A stretch of DNA of 64,000 nt from Cycas panzhihuaensis (taxonomy: Eukaryota > Cycadophyta): contig CM041465.1 of assembly GCA_023213395.1 (NCBI GenBank), forward strand, positions 247,387,741 through 247,451,740, in the 5' to 3' direction. Of this stretch, positions 21,441 to 32,222 are shown piece by piece; positions within the stretch are counted from its first letter, which is position 1, and the number at the start of each line of letters is the position of its first letter. The translations under genes were made by a program, and so were the position numbers. A model generated the notes under the pieces. The model was not told where the DNA came from. It saw nothing but the letters and a program-made list of their open reading frames with translations, and searched no databases.

Positions 21441-24400
21441 AGGCTGACATCTATCATTATTGTGGCAAAGTAGGCCACATTCAACTGGAATGCAGAAAGA
21501 AGTGGAGTGATATGCGACAACAACAATGCCAACAACATCAACATCAATAACAATAGTAGCATCAACGTCAACAATAATAGTGGCATCGATATCAATATCA
21601 ATCCCCGCAAGGACCAACTCAAGGTGCATTTCGAGCTTGTCATTGTGGAAATCTAAGAAGAACATCTCGAGGTGGTTTTCAAGGCCACACAACACAACAC
21701 GATTATAGTGACACACTCTTTTGTGCTTTTAGTGACTATCAAAACGACAACACCTGGATTGTCAATTCTAGAGCATCACGTCATATGATAGGCGATGCAG
21801 AATTATTGACAGACTTACAAGAGAGCAAGGGAGAAATGGTGAGTTTTGGGGACAATGTCACTATAGAAATTTCAGGTGTAGGTACAATTGCACCTCTTAA
21901 CGATCAACACTTTGCTCCTACATTTCCTAGTGGCAACGTGTTTCTAGTAGCTAAATGCCTGAAAACCTATTCTTTGTTAGCTAGTTAAACAAACAACAAA
22001 TGAGTGTGCCATTTAAAGACAAAAAATGTATCATAAGAAACAAAGAAGACAAGATTGTTGCCATTGGTCATGGAGATTATGGTCTCTACAAATTAGCCAT
22101 AGCATCGGGTAAATCTCATGGCTTAGCCTAACATTCTCCAAATAAGACTCAGTTATGGCATGAAAGGCTAGGTCATTTAAACCTTGATAGCATCAAATAG
22201 ATGTTAAGGAAAAATATGGTTTATGGCTTACCCAAAGTCTTAGCGGGTAATTGCCTATGTGAAGCTTGTTTTATGGGGAAACAACATTGTGAACCTTTTC
22301 AGAAAGTTCAGGCTTGGAGAGCACAAGGCTTACTACAATTGGTTCATTCTGACTTTTGTGGACCCATGTCCACACAATCACTTGGTAGAGCTTCCTTTTT
22401 GCATCACCTTACCTTTATTGATGATTACTTGCACAAAGTGTGGGTTTATTTTCTCAGAATAAAAAACACTTTACAATTTTAAAGAATTTAAACTTGCAGT
22501 TGAAAATGAGTCAGGAATGCGAATCAAAACACTTCGCTCCGATAAAGTGAGTGCATGTCCAAGGAATTCAACCAATTTTGTATTCTGAATGGCAACAAAT
22601 ACTAATTTTTTGCCCCTTATACACCTTAGCAAAATGGTGTGGTAGAATGAATGAACAAAACCTTGGTCAGTAAAGCAAAGGGTATAATACATGCTCAAGG
22701 TCTCACTCAGTCATATCAGGTAGAAGCAGTCCACATTGTTCCCTACTTGCCAAACTGTAACTCCACTATAACAGTTTCGAACATGATACCTGAGGAGGCC
22801 TAGAATGGCCAAAAATCCACAATCAGCCATTTACGCATTTTCAGATGCACTGAATATATGAATATTCCTCAAGAGCAAAAATGAAAGTTTTATGACAAGG
22901 GTCTCAAATACATCTTTATCGGATATGGTACTAGTAACAAAGCCTACAAATTATATGATCCTATTGGCAAGAAGATGCATATCTCATGAGATGATGTCTT
23001 TGCAGAAGATAATAGGGAGTTGGACCTTAGTTCCATTATGTTCTCCCTTAATAAAGGCAAAGCCATCGTTGAGGATTCTGTTCCCCTAACATCTTCTACA
23101 CCATGCCATTATATGTACTTGCTTCTCCTTCTTCGTCATCTTCCTTAGTTTCTTCATCAAGTCCCGCTAGTACTTCAAAGATTTAACACACTTCACCATC
23201 ATAGGACAATGAAGTGACATCTACATTGGTGAAGAAGTTTCCCAAATGGTATCTATAGAATATTGCAAGTACACAAATTGTTGAAGGCAAACATCCATCC
23301 AAAATGCGACCTCCAACTACTGTTAACTATGCACTTATCGTTGAAGTGTTTAGTACTCCTGAGCCTTCCACTTTTGAGAAGGAATGTTTAGATGAAAAGT
23401 GGCAAAGCCATGATGGATGATGAGATTCACTCCATTTATTAGAATGACACATGGAACTTGGTTGAATTGCCAGAAGGCAAGCAAGCTAATAGTTGTAAGT
23501 GGATCTACAAAACTAAATTTAGATCTAATGGTACTATTGAGCGACATAAAGCTCATCTAGTTGCAAAAGGTTTCAAACAACAGGAAGGCATCAACTATGA
23601 TGAAACATTTGCACTTGTTAGAAACATGAACACCATTAGAGTGGTTATTGCCTTAGTCGCTCAATGCAAATGGCATTGTATCAAATGGATATCAAAAGTG
23701 CCTTTCTCAATGACGATTTGACTGAGAAGGTATATTTGGAACAACCTTGTGGTTACATTAGATACGGCAATGAGCATCTTGTTTGTCACCTTAACAAGGC
23801 CTTGTATGGTCTAAAATAGGTGCCACATGCTTGTTATTCTAAAATCGATGATTACTTCTTGAAACATAATTTTCATTGATCCACATCTGACTTGAACGTG
23901 TAGATTGGGGTTCAACACCAGCACATCACTCTTGTCATATTGTATATAGATGATTTGATCCTTATTGGCAATAATGCTGATATGATAAAATGTCTTCAAG
24001 GGAACTTAAAAAGAAGTTTTGAGATGACTGATCTTGGGCTTCTTCATTACTTTCTCAACATGGAGGTATGGCAACAACCAGGCTACATCTTGGGACATTT
24101 TGGAGCATTTTAGAATGGAGGACTGCATATCATCACCAACCCCTACGGAGATAGGCACAAAATTGCCACTTAATGAGAAAGCAAAATTTGTTGATTCCAC
24201 TCTTTTCAAATAGCTAGTGGGTAGTATTATTTACTTGACTAACACTAGGCTTGACATACAATATGCTGTTGGAATCTGTTCTAAATTTATGCCACAACCT
24301 AATCAACAACACTAGAATGCTGTAAAAAGGATTCTTAGATATCTCAAAGGTACATTGCAGTATCGTCTCTGATCTACTCACAATGAGAACTTCACACTTG

Positions 24401-24862
24401 AAGAGTTTTTAGATTTTGATTGGGTAGGATGCCGAGATAGTTGTAAATCTACCTCAAGTTATTATTTCAATCTTGGGTCTGTAGTTGTTTTGTGGAGGTG
24501 CAAGAAACAACTAAATATCACTCTTTCCTCCATTGAAGCAGAATACAAAGCTATTGTTAGAGTAGCATGTGGGGCTTTTTGGCTTAGATGGATTTTTTGA
24601 GAGCTTGGCCTTGAACAATCACTACCAACTCCATTGTACTGTAATAATCAGAGTGTGCTCAAGATTGCTAGGAATTTTGTACTTTATACATGGACCAAAC
24701 ATGTTGAGGTTCATCACCATTTCATTTGGGAGCATGTTTAGAATGGTGAGATTCACCTTGTTTATAGGCTGACAGACCAACAACTTGTCGATATCTTCAA
24801 CAAACTACTTGGCAGAGAGAAGTTTGAGCACTTTAGAGATGGTCTCGATGTTTGACTTAATG
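21441..24862 (+). pseudogene. copia gag-pol remnant (E6)
   Basis: Starts inside Gag at the knuckle YHYCGKVGHIQLEC, followed by a CAA/ATC-rich low-complexity stretch (21515-21610). A protease relic follows with NSRAS in place of DSGAS (~21765), then ISGVGTIAPL, pre-integrase LWHERLGHLNLD (~22155), integrase HSDFCGPM (~22350) and FIDDYLHKVWVYF (~22420), PYTPxQNGVVE (~22630), the KAYKLYDPIGKKMH block (~22940), RT VELPEGKQ (~23465) with YIDD (~23950), and RNase H to GREKFEHFRDGLDV (24855). Stops and small indels are frequent throughout. Motif order and wording place it near family I, but its LTR differs. Confidence 0.85.
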
Positions 24863-24882
24863 TTGTACATATTCAGGGGGGG

Positions 24883-25385
24883 TGTTAGAACCTTTATGTT
24901 GTAGCATTAAGTCTTGACCATGTATATTTGTATTTTAACACTTTATGCTTTATGCTAAAGTGCTTTTTTGTTTGATTTTTAAAATGCCACTTTATCTATT
25001 TTGTCCTCAGTGAACTTTTCACATGTTATGTGAAAAGGTCAACATTGGTTGGTTGACACTTGTCACCATCCTCATGCACTTAGGAAGTAGAGTTTTACTC
25101 GGGCTTTTTTTTTTTTTTGTTTTGATTTGTGACATATGCCACGATCTTGTGAACTGGAACTCCTATATCCTTTGTATATCATACAAGTTTAGAGTTAGTG
25201 TTATGTTGTTGAAGTTTTTCTGGTAGGTTGAGTTATAGAGTAATTCTTCTCCCTATCCACTTTTGTGTTGTATATTTTATACTTGCATTTGTCAAGCTTA
25301 TAATGAGAATTCAATTATTTTATATCTATGCTTTGTTTTTTTTGTCTCCTCAATAGATCTTGTCATGTTCGTACATTCTTTCACA
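24883..25385 (+). repeat. putative 3' LTR of E6 (about 500 bp)
   Basis: Starts TGTTAGAACC directly after a purine tract (CAGGGGGGG, 24874-24882) downstream of the RNase H stop. The right end is proposed at TTCTTTCACA (25385) by resemblance to the family I LTR end. No second copy is present to confirm it. Confidence 0.6.
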
Positions 25386-25798
25386 TTGGAATGCATTTGC
25401 ATTTATGATAGTTGGTTAAGTGCTTCATTTGAACCTCGTATCTCATTTCATTAAATTGAAATTAAGTTGTGAGTTCATAGTTGAGTTATCCTATGTGGAT
25501 GGCAATAGAAATTGCAATAGATTATTAAAGGTTAGCAATAGGTGGTTGATGGATACTTGTGATTGTTAATGTGGTTGAGTTGCAAGTAATTGTAGGTGGA
25601 CACCCAAGATAGTTCATCACTTTGTAAGCACCTAAACCTAATATTATGAGCCCTAGCCAATTGAAGTCAGGTTTCTTATTAAGAATTGGAGAGGAGGAAT
25701 AAGCATGAAAGGAAGTAGATGTGAAGTAGTTTAGAGATGGAGACAAAGTTTGGTGATGTGATAAGACAAAACTAAGACTAAACATTATGGGGGAGTGG
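25386..25798. other. unassigned stretch, no gene recognised
   Basis: About 410 bp with no family motif. It ends in a purine run GGGGGAG (25789-25795), suggesting the tail of a retroelement interior. Confidence 0.4.
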
Positions 25799-26149
25799 TG
25801 GAGAATAATGTTTAGTCTATGGTCAATCCATGATTGTTGTAATAGTCATCTCTCAAATGTCGTGCATACATATCTTAAAGTGGTGCACACTTGTGTAGAT
25901 ATTAAAAATGTAGGCATTATTAAAATGTGTGTTTATAGTTCACACTTGCATGTATTCTCATAGGTTATCTTAAAGGTTCTCAAATATCATTAGATCTCTA
26001 TGAAATGGATTGTATCTATAAATATGTACCTTGTCTAATGTAATAGATGAAGATTGATGATTCTTCCCATTTTGTTTGTATTTTATATTAGTGCATACTT
26101 TGTCTTTCTTTATCACGGTCTTATAGATTTTTATATAATATTTTAAATA
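25799..26149 (+). repeat. LTR-like sequence with TATA box and primer-site-like sequence
   Basis: Begins TGGAGAATAATG after a purine run. It contains TATAAATA at 26017-26024 and is followed at 26150-26161 by TGATATCTGAGC, two changes from the initiator-Met primer site. No second copy is seen in the window, so the borders are approximate. Confidence 0.5.
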
Positions 26150-26185
26150 TGATATCTGAGCTCTTATGTAATTTTCTAACACCAA

Positions 26186-28150
26186 TTTTTAAGATGTGAA
26201 TGAATTGTGGAGTTTCCTTGGTCTTACAATTTTTTATAGAATGCTTATATAGGGCTATTTTAAACTTGCAATTCCTTTAATTGATTCATTGGAAGAACGC
26301 ACTGAATATGTTTGGTTGGATGCTTATCAATAGAGTTCTTATTTGTTAAAGAAAAAATGATTGGCTACTCTAGTTCAATGCATTTATGATCTATCAAAAC
26401 TATATTTGTTGCATACTAATGGTAGCGTGCAAGCTATCAGAGCTATGTTGATGTAAGAAGGTTGCATGGTGGCATATGAAGTTGGAAAATGAATCCAATT
26501 GAATGAGGATATTCCATTTTCGACCAAAAATTGTTGGTAGTGATTCATGCCATCAAGACCTAGAAACACTACATGAAAGGCAATGAGTTTGAGGTCTATA
26601 TAGGTCATAAACCATTGGTTCACTTTCTTGCAAAAGGAGAGTTAAATTCTTGGAAATACATATGGGTAGTGTTGTTTGAAGAATTCCAGCTATAGATTGT
26701 GTATAGGCATAATGTGGTTGTTGATTCATTGTCTCAAGTTCACTTTGTGATTACCATATGTGTCCTGTAGAGAAATTTTGTAGGGCAAGTTCAACAGGCA
26801 CAATACTTTAGCCCTTGGTGTAAGCATGTTTTATTGTCGGTCAAGCAATCACCAATGAATCATGGAAATTTCCCTATGAGAAATGATAGTCTATGGTATA
26901 CTGATAGGTTAGTGATTCACTATCTTTGTAAATTGCATCGACTTGTTTTCTATGAGGTGGACGATAGTCCATAAGCAAGCTACGTTGGTGGTAAAAGGAC
27001 CTACCATATAGTTAGGAGGTCAGTGTATTGGAAATATATGAAGAAAGACACTAGTGATTATGCTATCATTTGTTTATAATGTCAAGTTAACAAGGCAAAG
27101 CATGAAAAGTCTATAGGTTTATTACCACCTTTTCTAGTACCTAAAGGTAAATGGCATATTGTTTCTACGAGTGTTATAACTAGTTGCCTAAGATTCAAAA
27201 GCTACTTGATCAAATCCTAGTTGTGGTGGATTGACTCATAAAGTTGGTAAGGCTTATTTCTTGTTGGATGACTTACTCTAGTGTTGGTATTACTTTGGTT
27301 TTTGTTGATTGATGTCTTTTCTCATTTTAGTGTGCTCGAGGAGATTGTTGGTGATATTGATCCCAAGTTCATTGTAGCATTTTGGGTAGAATTCTCTATA
27401 GCTTTGGAAAATCAATTATGTTTTGATAGTGGAATCATTGTTAAAGCAATGACCAAATAGAGCAAGTTAATAATTGGAGGACGTATTAAGGTCACATGTT
27501 ATGGGACATCAAGCTTCTTGGGAGGAGAGATTATCCTTAGTAGAGTTGTCTTACAACAATAATGTGCAATCATCTTTGAAAATGTCTCGAGTCAAGGCAA
27601 TGTTGGGTTATGATCCAATCACTCCTTTCTCATGGTATTAAATAAACAAAGGTGCAATCTGTTAATGAAATGCTAGAAGATATGAAAGCTAGAATAACTA
27701 GTTGCTAGGGAAATTTGAAAAAGGCCTAGGATATAGCCAAGTTTTATGTGGACCAACATTAGAGACCACGAGATTTTGAAGTGGCTGAATAGGTTTTCCT
27801 TTGAGTAAAACTAGGGAATAATTCATTGTCCATAGGGAAGTGTTCCAAGTTCTCTCCACAGTATTGTGGACCATTTGAGGTGTTGGAAAAGGTTGGTGAT
27901 GTGTCTTGTCATTTGTAGTTGGCATCACATGTGAAGATATACCTAGTTTTCCATGTAAATTGGTTAAAGAAATCTTATACATGTTTTGACAATAAGATTC
28001 CCAAATGATTTTGGGTAGTCAGACTCGAAAGTGACATAGTATAGAAATTACATTGTACTTAATAGACAGATTGACCAATTGAGGAGGCTACTTGAGAATT
28101 TGAGCCCTTTGTAAAAGCAAATGATTTGTTGTTCATGGATATTGGGGGCA
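26186..28150 (+). pseudogene. Ty3/gypsy pol remnant: RT end, RNase H, integrase
   Basis: Plus-strand reading with frame shifts and stops: end of RT (ELWSFLGLTIFYRMLI near 26205), RNase H (AMLMxEGCMVAYE ~26450; INHWFTF relic ~26610), an integrase zinc-binding relic (VGGKRTYHIVRRSVYWKYM ~27010), a decayed core, and a C-terminal segment resembling the gypsy motif YCGPFEVLEKVGDV (~27860) and VFHVNWLKK (~27950). Typical family function is cDNA synthesis and integration. The order RT-RNase H-integrase distinguishes it from copia. Gag, protease and most of RT are absent. Confidence 0.82.
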
Positions 28151-28155
28151 ATGAT

Positions 28156-28171
28156 CTCCCCAAGGGGGGAG
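28156..28171 (+). other. polypurine tract of the gypsy relic, self-complementary
   Basis: CTCCCCAAGGGGGGAG lies just before the LTR start. The purine run can pair with the pyrimidine run preceding it. Confidence 0.6.
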
Positions 28172-28174
28172 TAT

Positions 28175-28700
28175 TGTAACACACAAAGAAAGTTTGTGTA
28201 TTTTTATTGTGACCATAATTGGGATGATGTATTACTATTGTAACATTGGGCTTAGGTGTATAAAAGAGACTATGTTTAGCGGAGGAAGCCATCATTTATG
28301 AAAAGGGTTTTAATAAGATCCTCAAGTGGTGATCCTTGACTCTTCACCTTACAAATGACTCTTTACTTCCTTTTCAATGACCTTTCATGTGGTCATTCCA
28401 TGCAATATTTAAGGAGAAGTGAATTCGGGTGGAGGGCAATTATTGAGCAAGAGTTCTTTGATGTTTGCTTCTATGGATGAGCTTGTGAGGAGAGTTGCAC
28501 CAAAGTAAGACAAAGGGTTTTACCTAGGCGAGGTTACTGTGTGTAGCCAATTTCTGAAAGTTGTGTGTAGTAAGGTTGCTATGTGTATTGATATTATGAA
28601 AGTTAGTATGTGTAGTGTTGTTGGTTGGGACTGGCGTGTTTAGATAAACCTAATACTGGAACTTATGCACCTAGTAGGTCTAGTTATGAAATTTGATGTT
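28175..28700 (+). repeat. 3' LTR of the gypsy relic (right end not defined)
   Basis: Starts TGTAACACAC after the polypurine tract. It has TATAAAA at 28259-28265. No second copy exists here, so the right border is a guess; homology could extend to about 29000. Confidence 0.5.
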
Positions 28701-29300
28701 AACAGGGTGAAATGGTTAACAAGATGGGTTAACCTCTAGTTATGGTTTGGACATGGGGTGGTTTGTGATAGAAGTAATTTCATTCTTTCCGTCAATGGTG
28801 GTATTGCTTTTTCCTCTTTAGTGTTTGGTTTCTTGCTTGTTCGCTCTTAGATACTCTCATTAAGATTCTCTAACATTGTCTTTCATTCTTATATCGTTTC
28901 TCTTGAAAGTGCATTTGCTATGTAATATGGAATATTGAATTTATACTTGTTGTTATTTGTGAACTCATGGATTTGGCAATTACATTTTGTGAAGTTGGGA
29001 TATTAATTTGTAAGAAATTTCAGCAGCATAAGGCTTTTATATTGTTCATTCTTGTGGGCTGTAATAATCTTATTAGTAAGCATAACCACTGGATTTTTGT
29101 TTTGTTTCATATGCAACAACATTTTTAGTTTTCAAAATGCCACACAAAATTCCAATCTGAAGCATTTTCATGCTTGGGAAAAGGTGTGGGAAAATGCTTT
29201 GTTTTTCCCTAATAAGGTTGCTTTTAATCTAATAATATTAGAGATGATTGGCTATGCAAACTCTCATAGCCAATTCCATGCTAATTTGGCAAATGGTCAC
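28701..29300. other. unassigned stretch, no gene recognised
   Basis: AT-rich, with one short open frame (29052-29306) lacking any recognisable motif. Confidence 0.4.
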
Positions 29301-30026
29301 CACTAGAATAGGTGCATTAAGATTTTTGAGTAAGCACAAAAACCGCACTACATGTCCACTTGACCAATTTTGACTTGCTTGGATTTAACTACAAGGCCAT
29401 TGTGGAAAATTGACCATGCAATGAATACTTTCTTGAGTTTGACTGGGGCCCACCATAGCCTTTGAAACTTCCTTAGCCATAATTGCTCTTTGCATTTAAT
29501 ATTCTAAATCTTATCCAACTTGTTAGATATTCGCTCGCTGTGAGTGAGTAGTTTGTAAATGTGTGATGTTGAGAAATTAATGAATGACTTGGACTGATCC
29601 CATGCTCAATCTTTCCATCATTTAAGGTTGGCCAGCATGATTGGGTTGGGAATTTGTGTAGCTGGACAATGGTTGAAAATCTCTTCAATTATGAATTTGT
29701 TAGAAGATTTAAGATTAAATTCCCATCTGATCACATCCCAAGGATTGCACTACTCTCTAGTCTTGTCAAATAACTGTGTTATATATGCCAACCTTTTTTA
29801 TTTAATCTCTTGGCTTTGAATCACATGATTTGACCCAAATAGTGTCTAATCTTCATTAATAGAAGCAACCACTAGATATAGTAGTTGATAAATGCACATC
29901 CTTTCTTGGCTCTTTCCCACTCCGATTCAGTAGGTTTTTATAGTCCTATGCCCCCCAAATGGGCTTAGAGATTGGATAACCCACTATTTTATCCAAAGCT
30001 GGGGTGACTTAGGCAATGTGTATAAT

Positions 30027-30226
30027 TAAAGCTACTAAGTTTACATGCTTTGCCCGGGCCACATTGTGTCTAACCAAGATTTTCAAAGCCTCTTCTCCCT
30101 TAATAGTCCTTTCAAGCCAATTAGAGTAAAGCTACTAAGCTTACATGCTTTGCCCGGGCCACATTGTGTCTAACCAAGATTTTCAAAGCCTCTTCTCCCT
30201 TAATAGTCCTTTCAAGCCACTTGGCA
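30027..30226. repeat. 100-bp tandem duplication inside LINE-A
   Basis: 30027-30126 and 30127-30226 are copies with one difference (T/C at 30041/30141) over the first ~90 bases. The duplicated unit covers the end of the conserved post-RT motif. Confidence 0.95.
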
Positions 30227-31301
30227 TGAAGGGCTTGGCCTTGTAATTTAAGATCAATGAGATCGAGTCCTCTATTGCCCTTCTTCCTACAAAATATTTG
30301 TTGCTTAACATAGCTAAAGCCTTTTTTATCTTCTTTAGGAGATCGCAATAAGGTTTCAAGGAGTCTTACCAATTTCTCATATGTCAAATTGGATGGAACC
30401 TAGCATCAGGAATGGTAGACATGGGTTGTAGCGAGGGCCTTAGAACAGACTTGATACCTGCTAGCTAGCGAGAGGTATTTTGATGACTGATAGCTAGGTT
30501 TCCTTTCTTCCCTGTTGACTGTGTACTTCTACATGTCAGACAAGGAAACACCAAAACCAAATGGCATACCTAGAAACTGAAATATCTCGCATAGATTAAT
30601 CTAGGACCAATTATACTCCCTTAGCCAATCATGCCTATCTTTGGGGGTTTGAAACGCTGTCTTACTTTGTTGAATTTTGAAATCAAGGGCAAGACAGGAG
30701 GTTTGAGCTATGTCAAGTGCTTGCTTAATACATTTTGGTTGAGCCTTGATTGTAAGGAATGAGTAATTTGTCAAATAGCCATTGATCATTTCAGGGCAAT
30801 GCAATTCCCTTGAGATAGCCTCGATTAATTTTATCTTGCAAAAGGTATCCCAATGCATCTTTTGCAAGCACATACAAGGAAGGAACCAATAGGCAACCCT
30901 ATCTAATAGAGCGCCCCAAAAGCACTAGTCTTGTAGATGCACCATGAATGGATACACACGTAGAGGCTTCCTTGAAGAGTATTTTCACCCTTCTGACAAA
31001 TTTGCTGCCCAAACCCAAATCTTCCAATATTCGAAAAATTAAAGGGCATTCCACATGGTCAGAGGATTTTCAAAGTCCAATTTCATGAGAAAGGTATCCT
31101 ATCTTGAGATTCTTGCCCATTCCATACCCTTCCACACATTTGTGATATTGTATAGGATGTATCAACCTTTAATAAAGTCTACCTGGCCTAACCTAACCAC
31201 TCCAAGAAGAAGATACTAGACTTTTCTGGCTAAGGCTTTGGCTAAGATTTTGCAACAGTCATTTAGAAGGGTAATCAACTACAAACTTGTTATTAGTTCT
31301 G

Positions 31302-31306
31302 GAACA
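31302..31306. repeat. target-site duplication GAACA, left copy (E9)
   Basis: GAACA directly precedes the 5' LTR and is repeated at 36498-36502 directly after the 3' LTR. Confidence 0.95.
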
Positions 31307-31512
31307 TGTTAGAATATAATGTTTTATCCTAAGATTATTAAAAAAGGGTTAATGTAATAAACCCCTCATTATTCATAATGTAAATTTAATACTCGTGATT
31401 GGTTGTAACTAACCTTGTAACGATTACAAAGCTTGATGTATAAAGAGAGGAATTCCTCCCATAATGAAGCATTATTTTTTCCCTCCATAATTGAGGGAGT
31501 CTAATTTCAACA
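31307..31512 (+). repeat. 5' LTR of E9 (206 bp)
   Basis: TGTTAGAATATAATG to TTTCAACA. A TATAAAG motif (about 31440-31446) is a likely promoter element. Confidence 0.96.
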
Positions 31513-31524
31513 TGGTATCAGAGC
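31513..31524 (+). other. primer-binding site of E9
   Basis: TGGTATCAGAGC abuts the 5' LTR. The leader to 32222 carries no recognisable gene. Confidence 0.95.
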
Positions 31525-32222
31525 AGGCCATGCTGCTTGTTTGAAAATTTCTGAGGAGAAGAAGTCTGATAAGCAATTAGAAAGATTTTTTTTTGAAGAG
31601 AAATTTGTTTCAAGATCTTGTCAGTCACTCACCAAGGCGGATTAAGATTTTTCAAGCCAGAACACTCACCTGTACGGAATCGTAGGGATTGGTATGGACA
31701 AGTACGAACGCGATTTTTTCAAAGTTGTTAGATCGCCTTGAAATTTTACCAACAAACTCATCTCTATACGGCGATCATCTTTCCCAACTACATTGATCAC
31801 ATTTGACGAAGATTTCATAGAGAAAAACCCATTTTTCTATTTGCATGGGTTTGAGGAGAAATTCACTCATTTCGATCAAATCATTGCATCAAATCGGGTA
31901 AAATTTGACTCATTTTCTTTGATTTTTTATTCTAGATCTTTTGATACCAATTTTGAAGAATTTCATAAAAGTTTTAGAGATTTTCAAGCCTAAAAACCTA
32001 GCCGCACATTTCAGTCCTTCGAGGCCTTTTTTCTCATAGTTTAGAAAAAATACTCAAAAAATAATCACAGATTTGGATACCCATTAAGGAGTTCTACATT
32101 TTGGGGTATTTTTTATTTCAACCCATACAACTTCAATTCTATACAGAAATCTGTACAACCATACAATCCTGGCTTCCCAGACCTGTTCCTGAAATAATAT
32201 TCATATTCTCATTAGCGTAATC

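Larger units (their letters stand above)
29300..31306 (-). pseudogene. LINE ORF2 remnant, 3' part (LINE-A)
   Basis: Minus-strand non-LTR retrotransposon reading. From high to low coordinate: an RT stretch including QGCLLVPSLYVLAKDALGYLL in broken frames (~30860-30920), a decayed catalytic region ahead of SFLTIKAQPKCIKQALDIAQ (~30710-30760), the post-RT motif GNRGLDLIDLKLQGQALHAKWL (~30200-30270), and a terminal part around 29620-29830 alignable with LINE-B near 40300. Function in life is target-primed reverse transcription. The FADD motif is not intact. The piece continues at 36498 beyond inserted E9. Confidence 0.82.
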
